IMG/VR virus record: IMGVR_UViG_3300042445_001685
Span: 22,650 to 86,649 of that record
Source of the DNA: a virus
Strand: one strand, 5' to 3'
DNA: 64,000 bases
The stretch's first letter is position 1. Each line of letters opens with the position of its first letter. Below the pieces are notes generated by a model, which was not told where the DNA came from, did not search any database, and saw only the letters and a list, made by a program, of their open reading frames with translations. Position numbers and translations under genes: made by a program. This document shows positions 8,208 through 16,096 of the stretch, piece by piece.

Positions 8208-9130
8208 TATTGGCGTAATGTTTTTTCCATTCTGCATTTTACATCTGCAAAGAAGCTTGGGATTAATTCCTTATGTGAAGCTCTTACTGGATTAATATCT
8301 AATCCTCCTCTACGAGTGTAAAGACAAGCTACCATTAATTCTTCTGGATTGTAAGCTTCTCTTAAGTGCATGTAAACCATTTCACAAATCTCTTCGTGGA
8401 AGTGACTTACTTGTCTGTGACTTACAATATATTTTGCTAATGATTCTAAATTAGGAACAACTCCTGCTTTAGGTTTAATGTGAATAAATACATCACCCCA
8501 GTCTGGTTGATTTGTTACTCTACAATTTGATCTTAAAAGATTTGATTGTATTTTGATTACTCCAATTTCGAAATCATCATCTACTTCTTCTGTTTCCAAT
8601 TGTGTAGCATCTGAATGATAAGAAGTAAATTCAATATTATCTAGATTAGCTATTTGATCCAATTGTGCATATCCTTTAAATGCATATGCTGGTCCAAAGT
8701 CTGAAGTAAACATCTCTACTTCTACATTTGTTTGTAACTTCTCAGATAAATCTCTCTTTACTCTATCTTTTAAAATTGCAATACACTCTGCTGCTGTATC
8801 TCCCATTTGAGTCATATTGAATGAATTCAAATACAATTTGATAGATTTAGACTCTACGTGAAGTTTTGAATCTGCTGGATAGTAAATTTTCAACATCCCT
8901 ACTACTGGAAGTCCTTTTGTAGTGATTGCTGATACTTCGTATGCATTCCAAACATCTCCTCCAACAAATGGTAAGTTGTTATCGTCTATTCCGTATGCTT
9001 CTCTGTTTAAGTAACGAGGAATCTCTACTAATAATTCTGGATCATAAGTATCCTTATAACCTTCTCCTCCTACTTTACCAAGATGCTTTCCGGCAATCTT
9101 TACTACTTCTGCTTGATTTAATTCTGCCAT
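8207..9130 (-). CDS. queF: 7-cyano-7-deazaguanine reductase QueF, long bimodular type
   Basis: 307 residues, the size of the E. coli-type two-module enzyme. The QueF signature ESKSIK is at 93-98, followed by LYLNSFN. The second module has the nucleophile Cys203 and the acid Asp210 in SNCRVTNQPDWG. The enzyme reduces the nitrile preQ0 to the aminomethyl preQ1 with NADPH. Here it lies in an operon with a DpdA-like transglycosylase and a formyltransferase, so the product is likely meant for DNA rather than only for tRNA queuosine. Confidence 0.95.
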   Translation of the reverse strand: MAELNQAEVVKIAGKHLGKVGGEGYKDTYDPELLVEIPRYLNREAYGIDDNNLPFVGGDVWNAYEVSAITTKGLPVVGMLKIYYPADSKLHVESKSIKLYLNSFNMTQMGDTAAECIAILKDRVKRDLSEKLQTNVEVEMFTSDFGPAYAFKGYAQLDQIANLDNIEFTSYHSDATQLETEEVDDDFEIGVIKIQSNLLRSNCRVTNQPDWGDVFIHIKPKAGVVPNLESLAKYIVSHRQVSHFHEEICEMVYMHLREAYNPEELMVACLYTRRGGLDINPVRASHKELIPSFFADVKCRMEKTLRQ

Positions 9131-9131
9131 G

Positions 9132-9656
9132 TTATTTTATATAGTTTAATATTTGTTCAACTCTTTGTTTAGGACTTCCTGATACTGTTAAGTAATCTCC
9201 TCCTAATGCTTTAATTGCTTTTAAGTTATTCTCAAATTGCTTATCGATTGCATCTCTCCATCCTTCGTTAACACTTCTTACTCCATCATCTACAGAAGCA
9301 AATTCAATAGGGAAATAAATAAAATGTGTATATTGATCCTTAACTCTCATCCAAGTATCTAAGATATAATTGTATGTACTATCAGAAATGTTTTCCATAT
9401 AAGTAGAATATACTACTAGGTCTAAATAACATCTGTCAAGTATTACATCTCCTGGCTGTAGTAAAGCCTCTAAATGAAAAGAAGAAATAGCAAGCTGTGT
9501 TTCAGAAGTTCCATCTTCGTTAATAGGAAATCCATATTTACCAACCGTTCTTGTTGATTCGTTTATAAAATTAAACTCTGGAAGTCTATCTTTTAATAAT
9601 TCGTATACAGTAGTCTTTCCTACTGATGATGCTCCTACTAATGCTATTCTTTTCAT
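9132..9656 (-). CDS. NadR-like AAA/P-loop nucleotide kinase
   Basis: About 174 residues from ATG at 9656 (a longer start at 9683 overlaps the upstream gene). Walker A is GASSVGKTT near residues 7-15. The DVILDRCYLDLVVYS segment resembles the lid and substrate region of NadR/thymidylate-kinase-like ATPases. It may phosphorylate a nucleoside or nucleotide. Its place between queF and the formyltransferase suggests a role in base modification or nucleotide supply, but the substrate is unknown. Confidence 0.75.
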   Translation of the reverse strand: MKRIALVGASSVGKTTVYELLKDRLPEFNFINESTRTVGKYGFPINEDGTSETQLAISSFHLEALLQPGDVILDRCYLDLVVYSTYMENISDSTYNYILDTWMRVKDQYTHFIYFPIEFASVDDGVRSVNEGWRDAIDKQFENNLKAIKALGGDYLTVSGSPKQRVEQILNYIK

Positions 9657-9658
9657 AA

Positions 9659-10186
9659 CTAATTTTTTAAGAAGTCTACCCAAAGACTTACTGATATACT
9701 ATGTAATATATGAAATAATTCTCCAATCTCCAACCCTTTTATAGAAACTTTTCTACTACGGAGTATCTCTCCTTCATCAACTCCTTCTGTTACTCTATGA
9801 ATAACACATCCTGAGGATTCTAATCCTAGGTCGAAAGCTTTTTGCTGAGGATCTTTTCCTTTTAGTTCTGGATATTCAGTTATAAGTCCTGGATGTCCGT
9901 TATAGATTTCAAATCGATTACAGATATATGGAGGCATAATTCTCAACCATCCATGAAGAGTTACTAAAGGATTTCCATATTGGCCAAGTATCATTGACAA
10001 TTCTTCTTCTGTAGGTTTATTCTCTACAAAGACTAAATGCTTTGATTCTAAAGCCGGATGAATCTTTCTAAGATGTTCTGGTCTTTCGTTTGTTACTATC
10101 ATATCAGGCCATCTTCCTAAAAGCTTTGACACTTCTACGATCTCTGATCCTGTTTGACTAAAGAATGCTATCCAAGGCCTACTCAT
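9659..10186 (-). CDS. Formyltransferase, candidate dPreQ1 N-formyltransferase (DpdN)
   Basis: 175 residues with the PurN/Fmt formyltransferase fold. The catalytic triad is visible: Asn96 and His98 in YNGHPG, and Asp137 in EGVDEGE, matching Asn106, His108 and Asp144 of E. coli PurN. PurN itself acts in purine synthesis, but no other purine-pathway gene lies near. The gene sits between a DpdA-like gene and queF. Published work on phage 7-deazaguanines describes a formylaminomethyl derivative and a formyltransferase named DpdN, and that context fits. A purine or nucleotide-sugar role remains possible. Confidence 0.75.
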   Translation of the reverse strand: MSRPWIAFFSQTGSEIVEVSKLLGRWPDMIVTNERPEHLRKIHPALESKHLVFVENKPTEEELSMILGQYGNPLVTLHGWLRIMPPYICNRFEIYNGHPGLITEYPELKGKDPQQKAFDLGLESSGCVIHRVTEGVDEGEILRSRKVSIKGLEIGELFHILHSISVSLWVDFLKN

Positions 10187-10364
10187 GTGATATACTTATT
10201 ATTCTACTTTCATCTACAAAGATAAAATTACCTTTTACTCTTAAACTGTACGAAGGTTTTCCTGAAGTGTTATTTACTATTCCAAATACTTCAGCATCTA
10301 TAATCTCATTATCGAGATTAATAATAACCATCTCTCCTACTTTATACTTTGCGTCCATTTGCAA
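10179..10364 (-). CDS. Small beta-rich protein (KOW/SH3-like)
   Basis: 61 residues. The pattern KYKVGEMVIINLDNEIIDAEVFGI...YSLRVKGNFIFVDESRI resembles a small SH3-like barrel. Start at 10364 or 10358. It overlaps dpdA by about 20 bases and the formyltransferase by 8, so it is part of the modification operon. Function unknown. Confidence 0.55.
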   Translation of the reverse strand: MQMDAKYKVGEMVIINLDNEIIDAEVFGIVNNTSGKPSYSLRVKGNFIFVDESRIISISHE

Positions 10365-11136
10365 ACCATCTGAATTTGTGAATGTTCTGAAGAATCATAT
10401 TCGTATCTTCTGGTACGTAATTGATTAGTTCAAATAACTTTTGAGACTCTTTTGACCATAATCCGTCTGCTCTATACTCAATTCCTTTTATACCATGTAC
10501 AACTGGATTAGAAGTATCTAAAGAATAGATCCATTTATAATCTGAGTAAAAAGAAAACTCTTGAGGTAATCCACATCCTAATAAGTGATGCTTCTTCTCT
10601 TCGTTTATTACACCGTCTCTCAACAGATCTCCTAGTAGCTTAACCCTTCCTAACATCCAGCTAACATACTTGTTAGGATGAGAAATAGTATTAGTATAGT
10701 ACGAATAGTCGAATGAAATTGCAATCATATCTACATTTGCAATCTTATCCATATACTCATAACAAGTCTTAATTTGACTATAAGTCTTTCCTTGAACAAC
10801 TCCTATTTTCTTTCCTGGAAGATTTTTATATTTGTTATTCCATTCAGTCATCTGCTTAACAGTCTTCTTTGCATCTTCTAAAGCATCTGGAACTATATAC
10901 CAATCTGGCTTTAATTCTAATACCCATCCTGCAAACTTCTCTGCATCAAAAGCTTCTTCTAATTCAAATATAGAATTATCTAAAATAATTTCTCTACCTG
11001 CTTCTTTAGCTTCTTGAAACTGTTTTAAGTATTCTGGATCTTCTTCAAATAAGTGAACAAGTGCATAGTCGTAATCAGTATGCTTTTGTACTTCTTTAAA
11101 TATACTCTTCGGTGATTCGTGTGCTATCTTAATCAT
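10342..11136 (-). CDS. dpdA: DpdA-like DNA guanine transglycosylase (TGT superfamily)
   Basis: 264 residues. Motifs line up with the tRNA-guanine transglycosylase barrel: LDNSIFEL with Asp53 (general acid position), VPDAL with Asp84, GVVQG near 112-116, ISFDYS, LLGCGLPQEF near 185-194 and SLDTSNPV with Asp207 as the likely nucleophile. Viral DpdA proteins exchange guanine in DNA for a 7-deazaguanine base. Association with queF and a formyltransferase in the same operon, and with folE, queD, queE and queC elsewhere, supports DNA rather than tRNA as substrate. The subfamily cannot be fixed by eye. Confidence 0.85.
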   Translation of the reverse strand: MIKIAHESPKSIFKEVQKHTDYDYALVHLFEEDPEYLKQFQEAKEAGREIILDNSIFELEEAFDAEKFAGWVLELKPDWYIVPDALEDAKKTVKQMTEWNNKYKNLPGKKIGVVQGKTYSQIKTCYEYMDKIANVDMIAISFDYSYYTNTISHPNKYVSWMLGRVKLLGDLLRDGVINEEKKHHLLGCGLPQEFSFYSDYKWIYSLDTSNPVVHGIKGIEYRADGLWSKESQKLFELINYVPEDTNMILQNIHKFRWFANGRKV

Positions 11137-11332
11137 TATTTTCTGGTGTTATATCTTCTAAATCTTCTACTAACCCTCCTAGCTGTGTCTGTAATGTTTC
11201 CATAACTTCTGCCAGCTGACTATCAATAGATTTCTCAACTGCTTTATAAGCCTCTGATAAAGGAATCATATCTATACCTAAAGTATCAATAAACACTTTA
11301 TGCTTTTCTAAATGGTCTAGTGCTGCTTGCAT
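11129..11332 (-). CDS. Small helical acidic protein
   Basis: 67 residues, probably all helical (MQAALDHLEKHK..., QLAEVMETLQTQLGGLVEDLED). It overlaps dpdA by 8 bases and shares one base with the upstream stop, so it is translationally coupled. Not recognised. Confidence 0.6.
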   Translation of the reverse strand: MQAALDHLEKHKVFIDTLGIDMIPLSEAYKAVEKSIDSQLAEVMETLQTQLGGLVEDLEDITPENND

Positions 11333-11844
11333 TATTTACTTCTATTAAATTTACTTAACTGCTCTTGAGTAAAAAACTGAGAAAGATCTGGTCGGAAGTA
11401 GTTTACATTCTTCATTACTTTTCTATCTCTTGTTCTATAAACAACGTAATACTCTCCAACTTTTTCGTAATGACACTCCTCACCTTGCTCACTCGATCTC
11501 TGAATGACAGTTGCTTTAGCGTCTTCTTCTGTTTGGCAAGCTTTTGATAGATTTGAAGCTTGAACTTCTTGATATGCTGGCCATATCTTATCCTTAAGGC
11601 CATGTAACATAGTACCGTTCCCAGTGGCAACATAAGTAATATCGCACAAAGCATCCAGAACCTCAACGATGTCTCCTGCTTCGCAAGCTGCTCTATATTC
11701 TTCCAATTCCTCAAGGATGAAATTGTATACAAACTCCCATTCTTTTCTTTCGGGGATAGTTGGTTCATAGTTATTAGGTTTGCCCATTACGGCGTTAAAT
11801 TCTTCTACTTCGTCAATAAAAGGTACTTTTGGATCTGTAATCAT
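11332..11844 (-). CDS. MazG-like / phosphoribosyl-ATP pyrophosphohydrolase-like NTP hydrolase
   Basis: 170 residues. The helical core has EELEEYRAACEAGDIVEVLDALCDITYV at about 48-75, giving the EExxE ... ExxD metal-binding pattern of all-alpha NTP pyrophosphatases. The C-terminal ~80 residues form an extra domain. These enzymes remove unwanted NTP or dNTP and are common in phages. It is the first gene of the dpdA-queF operon, which starts at a promoter 18 bases upstream. Confidence 0.75.
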   Translation of the reverse strand: MITDPKVPFIDEVEEFNAVMGKPNNYEPTIPERKEWEFVYNFILEELEEYRAACEAGDIVEVLDALCDITYVATGNGTMLHGLKDKIWPAYQEVQASNLSKACQTEEDAKATVIQRSSEQGEECHYEKVGEYYVVYRTRDRKVMKNVNYFRPDLSQFFTQEQLSKFNRSK

Positions 11845-11861
11845 ATCTTTTTACTTTTTTA

Positions 11862-11892
11862 TTAATATAAGAAATTGGCTCCGAAGAGCCAA
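11862..11892 (-). promoter_or_regulatory. Promoter of the dpdA-queF operon
   Basis: TTG (11890-11892), 20-base spacer, TATATTAA (11862-11869) on the minus strand. The 5' UTR is short and has no riboswitch-like hairpin, unlike folE. Confidence 0.75.
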
Positions 11893-11894
11893 CT
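11873..11894 (-). terminator. Terminator overlapping the dpdA-operon promoter
   Basis: Stem TTGGCTC with GAGCCAA (11875-11881, 11886-11892), loop TTCG, extended by A-T/G-U pairs. It follows the DUF4494-like gene and contains the TTG of the next promoter. Confidence 0.75.
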
Positions 11895-11896
11895 TA

Positions 11897-12094
11897 TTAT
11901 TCAATTACTTTTAGGATTTTAGATTGGTTAACTCCTACTACTGTAAAGTTAGACTCTCCTTCAAACTCTTTATAGATTTTTGCTTCAGCATCTGTTGCTG
12001 AAATTGCATCTACTAAATAAAGTTCTTTTACTCTTTGGATACGACCTCGGTCATTTTCGTGCTCCAATTGCACAGTTACTTGCCAATAATTCAT
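11897..12094 (-). CDS. DUF4494-like protein
   Basis: 65 residues starting MNYWQVTVQLEHEN, with a central VKELYLVDAISATDAEAKIYKEF. This matches the DUF4494 family pattern, which is found mainly in Bacteroidota and their phages, and helps place the host. Biochemical role unknown. It follows folE by 12 bases. Confidence 0.7.
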   Translation of the reverse strand: MNYWQVTVQLEHENDRGRIQRVKELYLVDAISATDAEAKIYKEFEGESNFTVVGVNQSKILKVIE

Positions 12095-12106
12095 AATGTT
12101 TGGTTT

Positions 12107-12817
12107 TTATTTACAACTATATCCTTTTACAAATTCGTAAAATTCTGCTCTTGCTGATGCTTCGTCTAAGAAACATCCTGTTAATTTTGCTGTCTTCATT
12201 GAAGCACCTTGATGCTTAATACCTCTACAGCTTACACAATTATGTCCTGCTTCAATCATAACTGCTACTCCTAGATTACCTTCACAGATCTTATCTACTG
12301 CATTATGAATTGCAACTGTTAATTGTTCTTGGATAGCTCCTCTACGAGCAAATTGCTCTACAATTCTATTCAATTTAGAAAGTCCAACTACTTTTCCATC
12401 TGCTGAAGGAACATATCCGATATGAACTCTTCCTGTGATTGTTTGGTGATGATGAGAGCACATTGAAGTAATTGGAATGTTTCCTTCGAATACTATTCCG
12501 TCATACCCATCAGAAGGGAATGCTGTGATCTTAGTCATTGGTTCAAATCGACCTGCCCATAAATCATTTACATATGCTTTTGCAACTCTCTTAGGAGTAT
12601 CAGATGAATTTGGATCATTACTCCAATCACACCCTAAAGCTGAAAGGAATTGCCCAAAAGCTACTGCAGCATTCTCGATAATAGCTTGCTTTTCTTCTTC
12701 AGTTAGTCTTGCTTCTGGACCATCTATTAATTGTTTTTTTGCTAATTGTGTTGAGATTCCATTAGCGAATCCGGCTTGTACTAATTCTGTACCGTCGATA
12801 AATTTTTTATTTGACAT
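12107..12817 (-). CDS. folE: GTP cyclohydrolase I
   Basis: 236 residues. Zinc ligands are visible: Cys120 and His123 in MCSHHHQ and Cys194 in HNCVSCRG. The LSKLNRIVEQFARRGAIQEQLT segment is the substrate-site signature. It opens GTP to dihydroneopterin triphosphate, the first step shared by folate and 7-deazaguanine synthesis. Presence of queD, queE, queC and queF in the same window points to the latter. It has its own promoter and a leader that resembles a preQ1-I riboswitch. Confidence 0.95.
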   Translation of the reverse strand: MSNKKFIDGTELVQAGFANGISTQLAKKQLIDGPEARLTEEEKQAIIENAAVAFGQFLSALGCDWSNDPNSSDTPKRVAKAYVNDLWAGRFEPMTKITAFPSDGYDGIVFEGNIPITSMCSHHHQTITGRVHIGYVPSADGKVVGLSKLNRIVEQFARRGAIQEQLTVAIHNAVDKICEGNLGVAVMIEAGHNCVSCRGIKHQGASMKTAKLTGCFLDEASARAEFYEFVKGYSCK

Positions 12818-12822
12818 ATAAG

Positions 12823-12850
12823 ATTGTTTTTATGGAGGTTCTACGACTCC
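12823..12850 (-). promoter_or_regulatory. Candidate preQ1-I riboswitch in the folE leader
   Basis: On the minus strand: stem GGAG/CTCC (12847-12850, 12834-12837), 9-base loop TCGTAGAAC, then the A-rich tail ATAAAAACAAT. The T. tengcongensis preQ1-I aptamer has loop UCGCAGUAAC and tail UUAACAAAACA. The loop-closing C that pairs with preQ1, the first loop U and the tail A-C are all kept. The tail ends a few bases before the ATG, so ligand binding could block initiation. The same element occurs before the queD operon with a different stem. P1 is short (4 pairs). Confidence 0.7.
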
Positions 12851-12857
12851 GTTTTAT

Positions 12858-12888
12858 TTAATATAACATTTTTTATTCTATCCTGCAA
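12858..12888 (-). promoter_or_regulatory. Promoter of folE
   Basis: TTG (12886-12888), 20-base spacer, TATATTAA (12858-12865). Transcription should begin almost at the riboswitch-like hairpin. Confidence 0.75.
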
Positions 12889-13284
12889 CTATTTTTTCAA
12901 ATAATCTTGAATAGTTTCTGAATCATTTCTTTCCCAAGGGTAAACAATCCACTCTGTTCCTACTTCTTTTGAATAGAAGTCTGGGGTAAATATTGCTGTT
13001 GGTTTGTAATGAAGCGTTGCAGTATACATTCCAATAGTCTTTTTTAACGTCTCTCCTGTATCACAAATGTCATCTACAACAAGAGTATCTTTATTTATTC
13101 TACTAACGAAAGGTATATGGAGCTTGTGGGAGATCATTACTGCTGGTATTAACCCTCCTCTTTGAATACCTGTTATCGATTTAATTTCTGCTCCTGATGA
13201 AGCTATTGTCTGACATAAATCTTCTACTAAGATATTAATATCATCCCAGCTTAAATAAACTTTGTTTCCTATTTTTAGTGCCAT
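12889..13284 (-). CDS. Purine phosphoribosyltransferase-like protein
   Basis: 131 residues. The PRPP-binding loop TLVVDDICDTGET (about 67-79) and upstream ITGIQRGGLIPAVMIS identify a type I phosphoribosyltransferase, closest in feel to xanthine/hypoxanthine enzymes. It could salvage purine bases, or recycle a base displaced by transglycosylation; the latter is inference from its position beside the preQ genes. It closes the queD-queE operon. Confidence 0.85.
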   Translation of the reverse strand: MALKIGNKVYLSWDDINILVEDLCQTIASSGAEIKSITGIQRGGLIPAVMISHKLHIPFVSRINKDTLVVDDICDTGETLKKTIGMYTATLHYKPTAIFTPDFYSKEVGTEWIVYPWERNDSETIQDYLKK

Positions 13285-13286
13285 AA

Positions 13287-13871
13287 CTAGTTAAGTTTTA
13301 CTTGATAATCTACAAACGTTGCTTTCTTTGGTGCTTCATTTAAGAAATAGAAAGCAAGTGTTTTATTTTTAGTTTTGATAATTTTATAGAAAGCTGTTGG
13401 TATAGCTGCACCTGCAGGTACTCTTTTAGGTACTTTGTCAAATACTATTTTTATTTCTACATTGACTGGTCCTTCTGAAAAGGCTAGAAGTCTTTCATAG
13501 TCTTCTAATAATCTCCAATGAACTCTGTTCAGTCTTTCATTCTGTAGGGTACAGTTTAAGTATGAAAATGTTTTAAGTAACATTTCTCTAGTGCAGTTAA
13601 AGTCTGCCGCTGGAGCACAATGTCCTTTGTCGTAAACATTATTTACATAATCTTTTGCATCTGAAGTATGAATTGTTTTATCTGTATAAAAATCCATTCC
13701 TTTTCTAGATGCTCCAGCACCTGTACATAGTACTTGGTACTTTACCCACAATGGTTGTTCTAGTGTCTCTGAATACATCACTTCGTAGATGTCTGTCTTT
13801 ACATAAACGCTATCTCTTAACTGTCCAAACCCTACTAACGGAAGTAAGAGTAATAATAAAAACTTCTTCAT
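13287..13871 (-). CDS. Secreted DNA/RNA non-specific endonuclease (beta-beta-alpha metal)
   Basis: About 194 residues from ATG at 13871, chosen because it follows the upstream stop directly and gives a clean signal peptide (MKKFLLLLLLPLVGFGQ). The YDKGHCAPAADF segment is the DRGH-type active site, with the catalytic His, and SYLNCTLQNERLNR supplies the metal-binding Asn. Such nucleases degrade DNA or RNA in the periplasm or medium. In a phage carrying modified DNA it might scavenge nucleotides or destroy competing DNA; that is inference. Confidence 0.85.
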   Translation of the reverse strand: MKKFLLLLLLPLVGFGQLRDSVYVKTDIYEVMYSETLEQPLWVKYQVLCTGAGASRKGMDFYTDKTIHTSDAKDYVNNVYDKGHCAPAADFNCTREMLLKTFSYLNCTLQNERLNRVHWRLLEDYERLLAFSEGPVNVEIKIVFDKVPKRVPAGAAIPTAFYKIIKTKNKTLAFYFLNEAPKKATFVDYQVKLN

Positions 13872-13872
13872 A

Positions 13873-14172
13873 TTATACCTTTGCAATTGTAATTCCTTCC
13901 ACGTCTACTATTGGTAGTTGTGAGATAATTTCATCTCCTGATACTTCTGGATCTGTTGACTCCAGTACGTAGTTTACTAATTCTTCGATAGATACTTTAT
14001 CTTTAAATCCTGTCTTACCTGAGTCGCTTGGTATTAGTACTAACTCTAATTCAAAATTTTTAGTACCGTTAAACTGTAACTTATAGTCCCAGATGTAAAG
14101 GCCATCTGCTTTTGGATATGCTTTTGATAATTCTCTGTCTCCTGCTAAATCGATTAGATCTTTTAATGTCAT
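13873..14172 (-). CDS. Hypothetical protein
   Basis: 99 residues, acidic, with no signal or membrane segment. The stretch LYIWDYKLQFNGTKNFELELVLIPSDSGKTGF looks beta-rich. It lies directly before the secreted nuclease with no gap. Not recognised. Confidence 0.6.
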   Translation of the reverse strand: MTLKDLIDLAGDRELSKAYPKADGLYIWDYKLQFNGTKNFELELVLIPSDSGKTGFKDKVSIEELVNYVLESTDPEVSGDEIISQLPIVDVEGITIAKV

Positions 14173-14183
14173 AACTTTATTTT

Positions 14184-14369
14184 TTATTTAATTGAATATT
14201 TAATTTTTCCGTCTGGTGATTGTGCTGTGATGCCTCCGTTTGTTATACTTGTTAGTTCTAGGAAGCAGCTAGTCTTAATTAAGTGCTTTACCTGTGCTGT
14301 TTGTAATTGACCCTTTCTCCATAGTGTATGAAGAGTGTACAATGTTTCTACTGTAGTTGCTGGTCTCAT
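14184..14369 (-). CDS. Small hypothetical protein after queE
   Basis: 61 residues from ATG at 14369, one base beyond the queE stop; a longer frame to 14399 would overlap queE. MRPATTVETLYTLHTLWRKG is helical and basic. Not recognised. Confidence 0.55.
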   Translation of the reverse strand: MRPATTVETLYTLHTLWRKGQLQTAQVKHLIKTSCFLELTSITNGGITAQSPDGKIKYSIK

Positions 14370-14370
14370 C

Positions 14371-15144
14371 CTACACTTCTCTTTTGTCCTCAAATGCAAT
14401 GATGTGAGGTCTCCAAGTCAATCTGTAACCATTATCTCTCACCCAATCAAACATTTTTGGATATGATTTGAATAAAGCTTCTCTTGAATCTCCAGCTGGC
14501 ATGAACCATACTTTGTCTTGAGGTATGTCTAGCATTTTAATACAAGCCATAATTTCTGCTAACGCTTCTTGATCCTCTCCATCCCATACTGGCTTTAAGT
14601 GGTAATCGGAATGATACGAGATTGATTTAGAAATTGCATCGTAGTTTAATCTTAACTTGTTATGCTGTTTGATCATTCTTTCATCTGTAACGTCTCCTTG
14701 AGGTGTGAGTACGCCAACCTTAGGGACAGAATTACTGAACTTAGGGGAGATTGATAATAGATTAATTGGGTAATCCGTTTCAAGAAAATGACTTCCTTCG
14801 GTCTCAATTGTAATGAAAATATTTCTTTCATGTGCAAAATGTGTTAATTCATTTACTAATGCTGGATGCATTGTTGGTGATCCTCCTGTTAGCATCATCT
14901 CTGTGATGTGAGGATTCTTATCGTACATGTTGATAATGTCTTGGAAACTAATATGTCCTTTTTCAGGATGAATACTTGTGTACCAAGAATCACACCATCC
15001 ACCTTCACCAAACCAACATCTGTGAGTACAGCCTGTTGTTCTGATTACTACTGTTGGATAGCCTGCTCTACTTCCTTCTGATTGTACAGCTGTATAAAGC
15101 TCTACAATTGGAAGTGTTTTGTTATAATCTTCTATTCTTTTCAT
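14371..15144 (-). CDS. queE: 7-carboxy-7-deazaguanine synthase, radical SAM
   Basis: 257 residues. N-terminal VELYTAVQSEG matches the QueE substrate loop, the GGSP motif is at MLTGGSPT, and there is a SPKFSNS segment. The cluster cysteines are Cys39, Cys43 and Cys51, i.e. CX3CX7C, which differs from the common CX3CX2C. The enzyme contracts 6-carboxytetrahydropterin to CDG. Its ATG overlaps the stop of the small gene upstream (ATGA). Confidence 0.92.
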   Translation of the reverse strand: MKRIEDYNKTLPIVELYTAVQSEGSRAGYPTVVIRTTGCTHRCWFGEGGWCDSWYTSIHPEKGHISFQDIINMYDKNPHITEMMLTGGSPTMHPALVNELTHFAHERNIFITIETEGSHFLETDYPINLLSISPKFSNSVPKVGVLTPQGDVTDERMIKQHNKLRLNYDAISKSISYHSDYHLKPVWDGEDQEALAEIMACIKMLDIPQDKVWFMPAGDSREALFKSYPKMFDWVRDNGYRLTWRPHIIAFEDKREV

Positions 15145-15272
15145 CTACCTGTTATTTGTTTTATATACATTTCTACCGCTACTACTTTCTGTCTTAGATT
15201 TAATTTAGAGTCTATTACATCCTGTAAGTATTTGTGGAACTCTTCCATTGTTAAATTAGGTTTTGCTACCAT
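15141..15272 (-). CDS. Very small protein upstream of queE
   Basis: 43 residues (MVAKPNLTMEEF...KQITGR) from ATG at 15272, overlapping the queE start by four bases. Helical and mildly basic. Kept because it fills the gap exactly with coupled stop/start; function unknown. Confidence 0.5.
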   Translation of the reverse strand: MVAKPNLTMEEFHKYLQDVIDSKLNLRQKVVAVEMYIKQITGR

Positions 15273-15273
15273 A

Positions 15274-15483
15274 CTATCCGATATCGTAATGTTCCCAAAT
15301 AGCATCGATATGCTCTCTTAACTTTTCCATAGCTGCTCTAGCTTCTTTACATAGTTGAACTAATTCCGGATCTTCTTCTCCTTTATATCCATAATGCTCA
15401 ACCCAATATCCAAATCCTTGATTATCAATTTCTCCGAATAATTGTTCTGCTTCTTCTTCTGATAGTTTAATTTTACTCTCCAT
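15274..15483 (-). CDS. Small acidic helical protein
   Basis: 69 residues, strongly acidic (MESKIKLSEEEAEQLFGEID...). It overlaps queD by 11 bases. Not recognised. Confidence 0.6.
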   Translation of the reverse strand: MESKIKLSEEEAEQLFGEIDNQGFGYWVEHYGYKGEEDPELVQLCKEARAAMEKLREHIDAIWEHYDIG

Positions 15484-15934
15484 ATATCGCTGAGTTTTTG
15501 TTATGTTCTTTAAATTCTACACTCACTACTCTTACTCTACCTTCTGTTTCTATTTGTATAAATTCAGATACTTTATCATAGATAAATTTAGCGAATTGTT
15601 CTGCTCCTGTAGCTGGAATTATTCTTAGTTGGATTATTTCTTCGTTGTGCATCTCTAATGCTTTTGGTAAGAATGGATCATCTTTTGCAATGATGTAAGT
15701 ATGGTCGAACATATGGTCCATCCATGCTTTAGGAGGCATACCATCAATAGTGTTTTTAGCTCTCTTCATTCCTCCAAAGTCCCATACCCAGTTTCTTTCG
15801 TCTAGATCTCCTTCAAAAGTAATTTTGAAAGAAATACCATAACCGTGTAGGAACCTGCAATGAGTACCTTCTGCTCTCCATTGACGAAATACTGTTGAGT
15901 ATCCATCAAAGACTTTTGTTGATTGAAATTTCAT
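15473..15934 (-). CDS. queD: 6-carboxy-5,6,7,8-tetrahydropterin synthase, QueD family
   Basis: 153 residues. Signature parts are THCRFLHGYG with catalytic Cys26 and His30, LDERNWVWDFGGMKR, DHTYII and the late PATGAEQFAKFIYD. The usual second zinc histidine of HGH is Tyr32 here, a variation I associate with an alphaproteobacterial/phage subgroup. It converts dihydroneopterin triphosphate to carboxytetrahydropterin, the QueE substrate. Third gene of an operon led by a riboswitch-like leader. Confidence 0.85.
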   Translation of the reverse strand: MKFQSTKVFDGYSTVFRQWRAEGTHCRFLHGYGISFKITFEGDLDERNWVWDFGGMKRAKNTIDGMPPKAWMDHMFDHTYIIAKDDPFLPKALEMHNEEIIQLRIIPATGAEQFAKFIYDKVSEFIQIETEGRVRVVSVEFKEHNKNSAIYGE

Positions 15935-15937
15935 TTG

Positions 15938-16087
15938 TTAAAATATTAAATTGTAAATTGTTGTCCATATAGCAACTGTTATAGCTCCTAGTAGGATCCA
16001 TACAAATGCTTTTGTGTAGTCTTTCTTAAATCTCTTTTTAGGCTTTATTCCTAAAGCTTCTTTTACGTGATCGTTTACCTGTCTCAT
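15938..16087 (-). CDS. Small single-pass membrane protein
   Basis: 49 residues (MRQVNDHVKEALGIKPKKRFKK..., then a membrane segment near 28-45). It ends four bases before queD and begins 10 bases after the gene at 16097. Not recognised. Confidence 0.55.
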   Translation of the reverse strand: MRQVNDHVKEALGIKPKKRFKKDYTKAFVWILLGAITVAIWTTIYNLIF

Positions 16088-16096
16088 AACTCTAAT

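Noticed and set aside
9659-10186. Calling the formyltransferase purN
   Set aside because: Fold and triad fit PurN, but no other purine genes are present and the dpdA/queF context favours another substrate.
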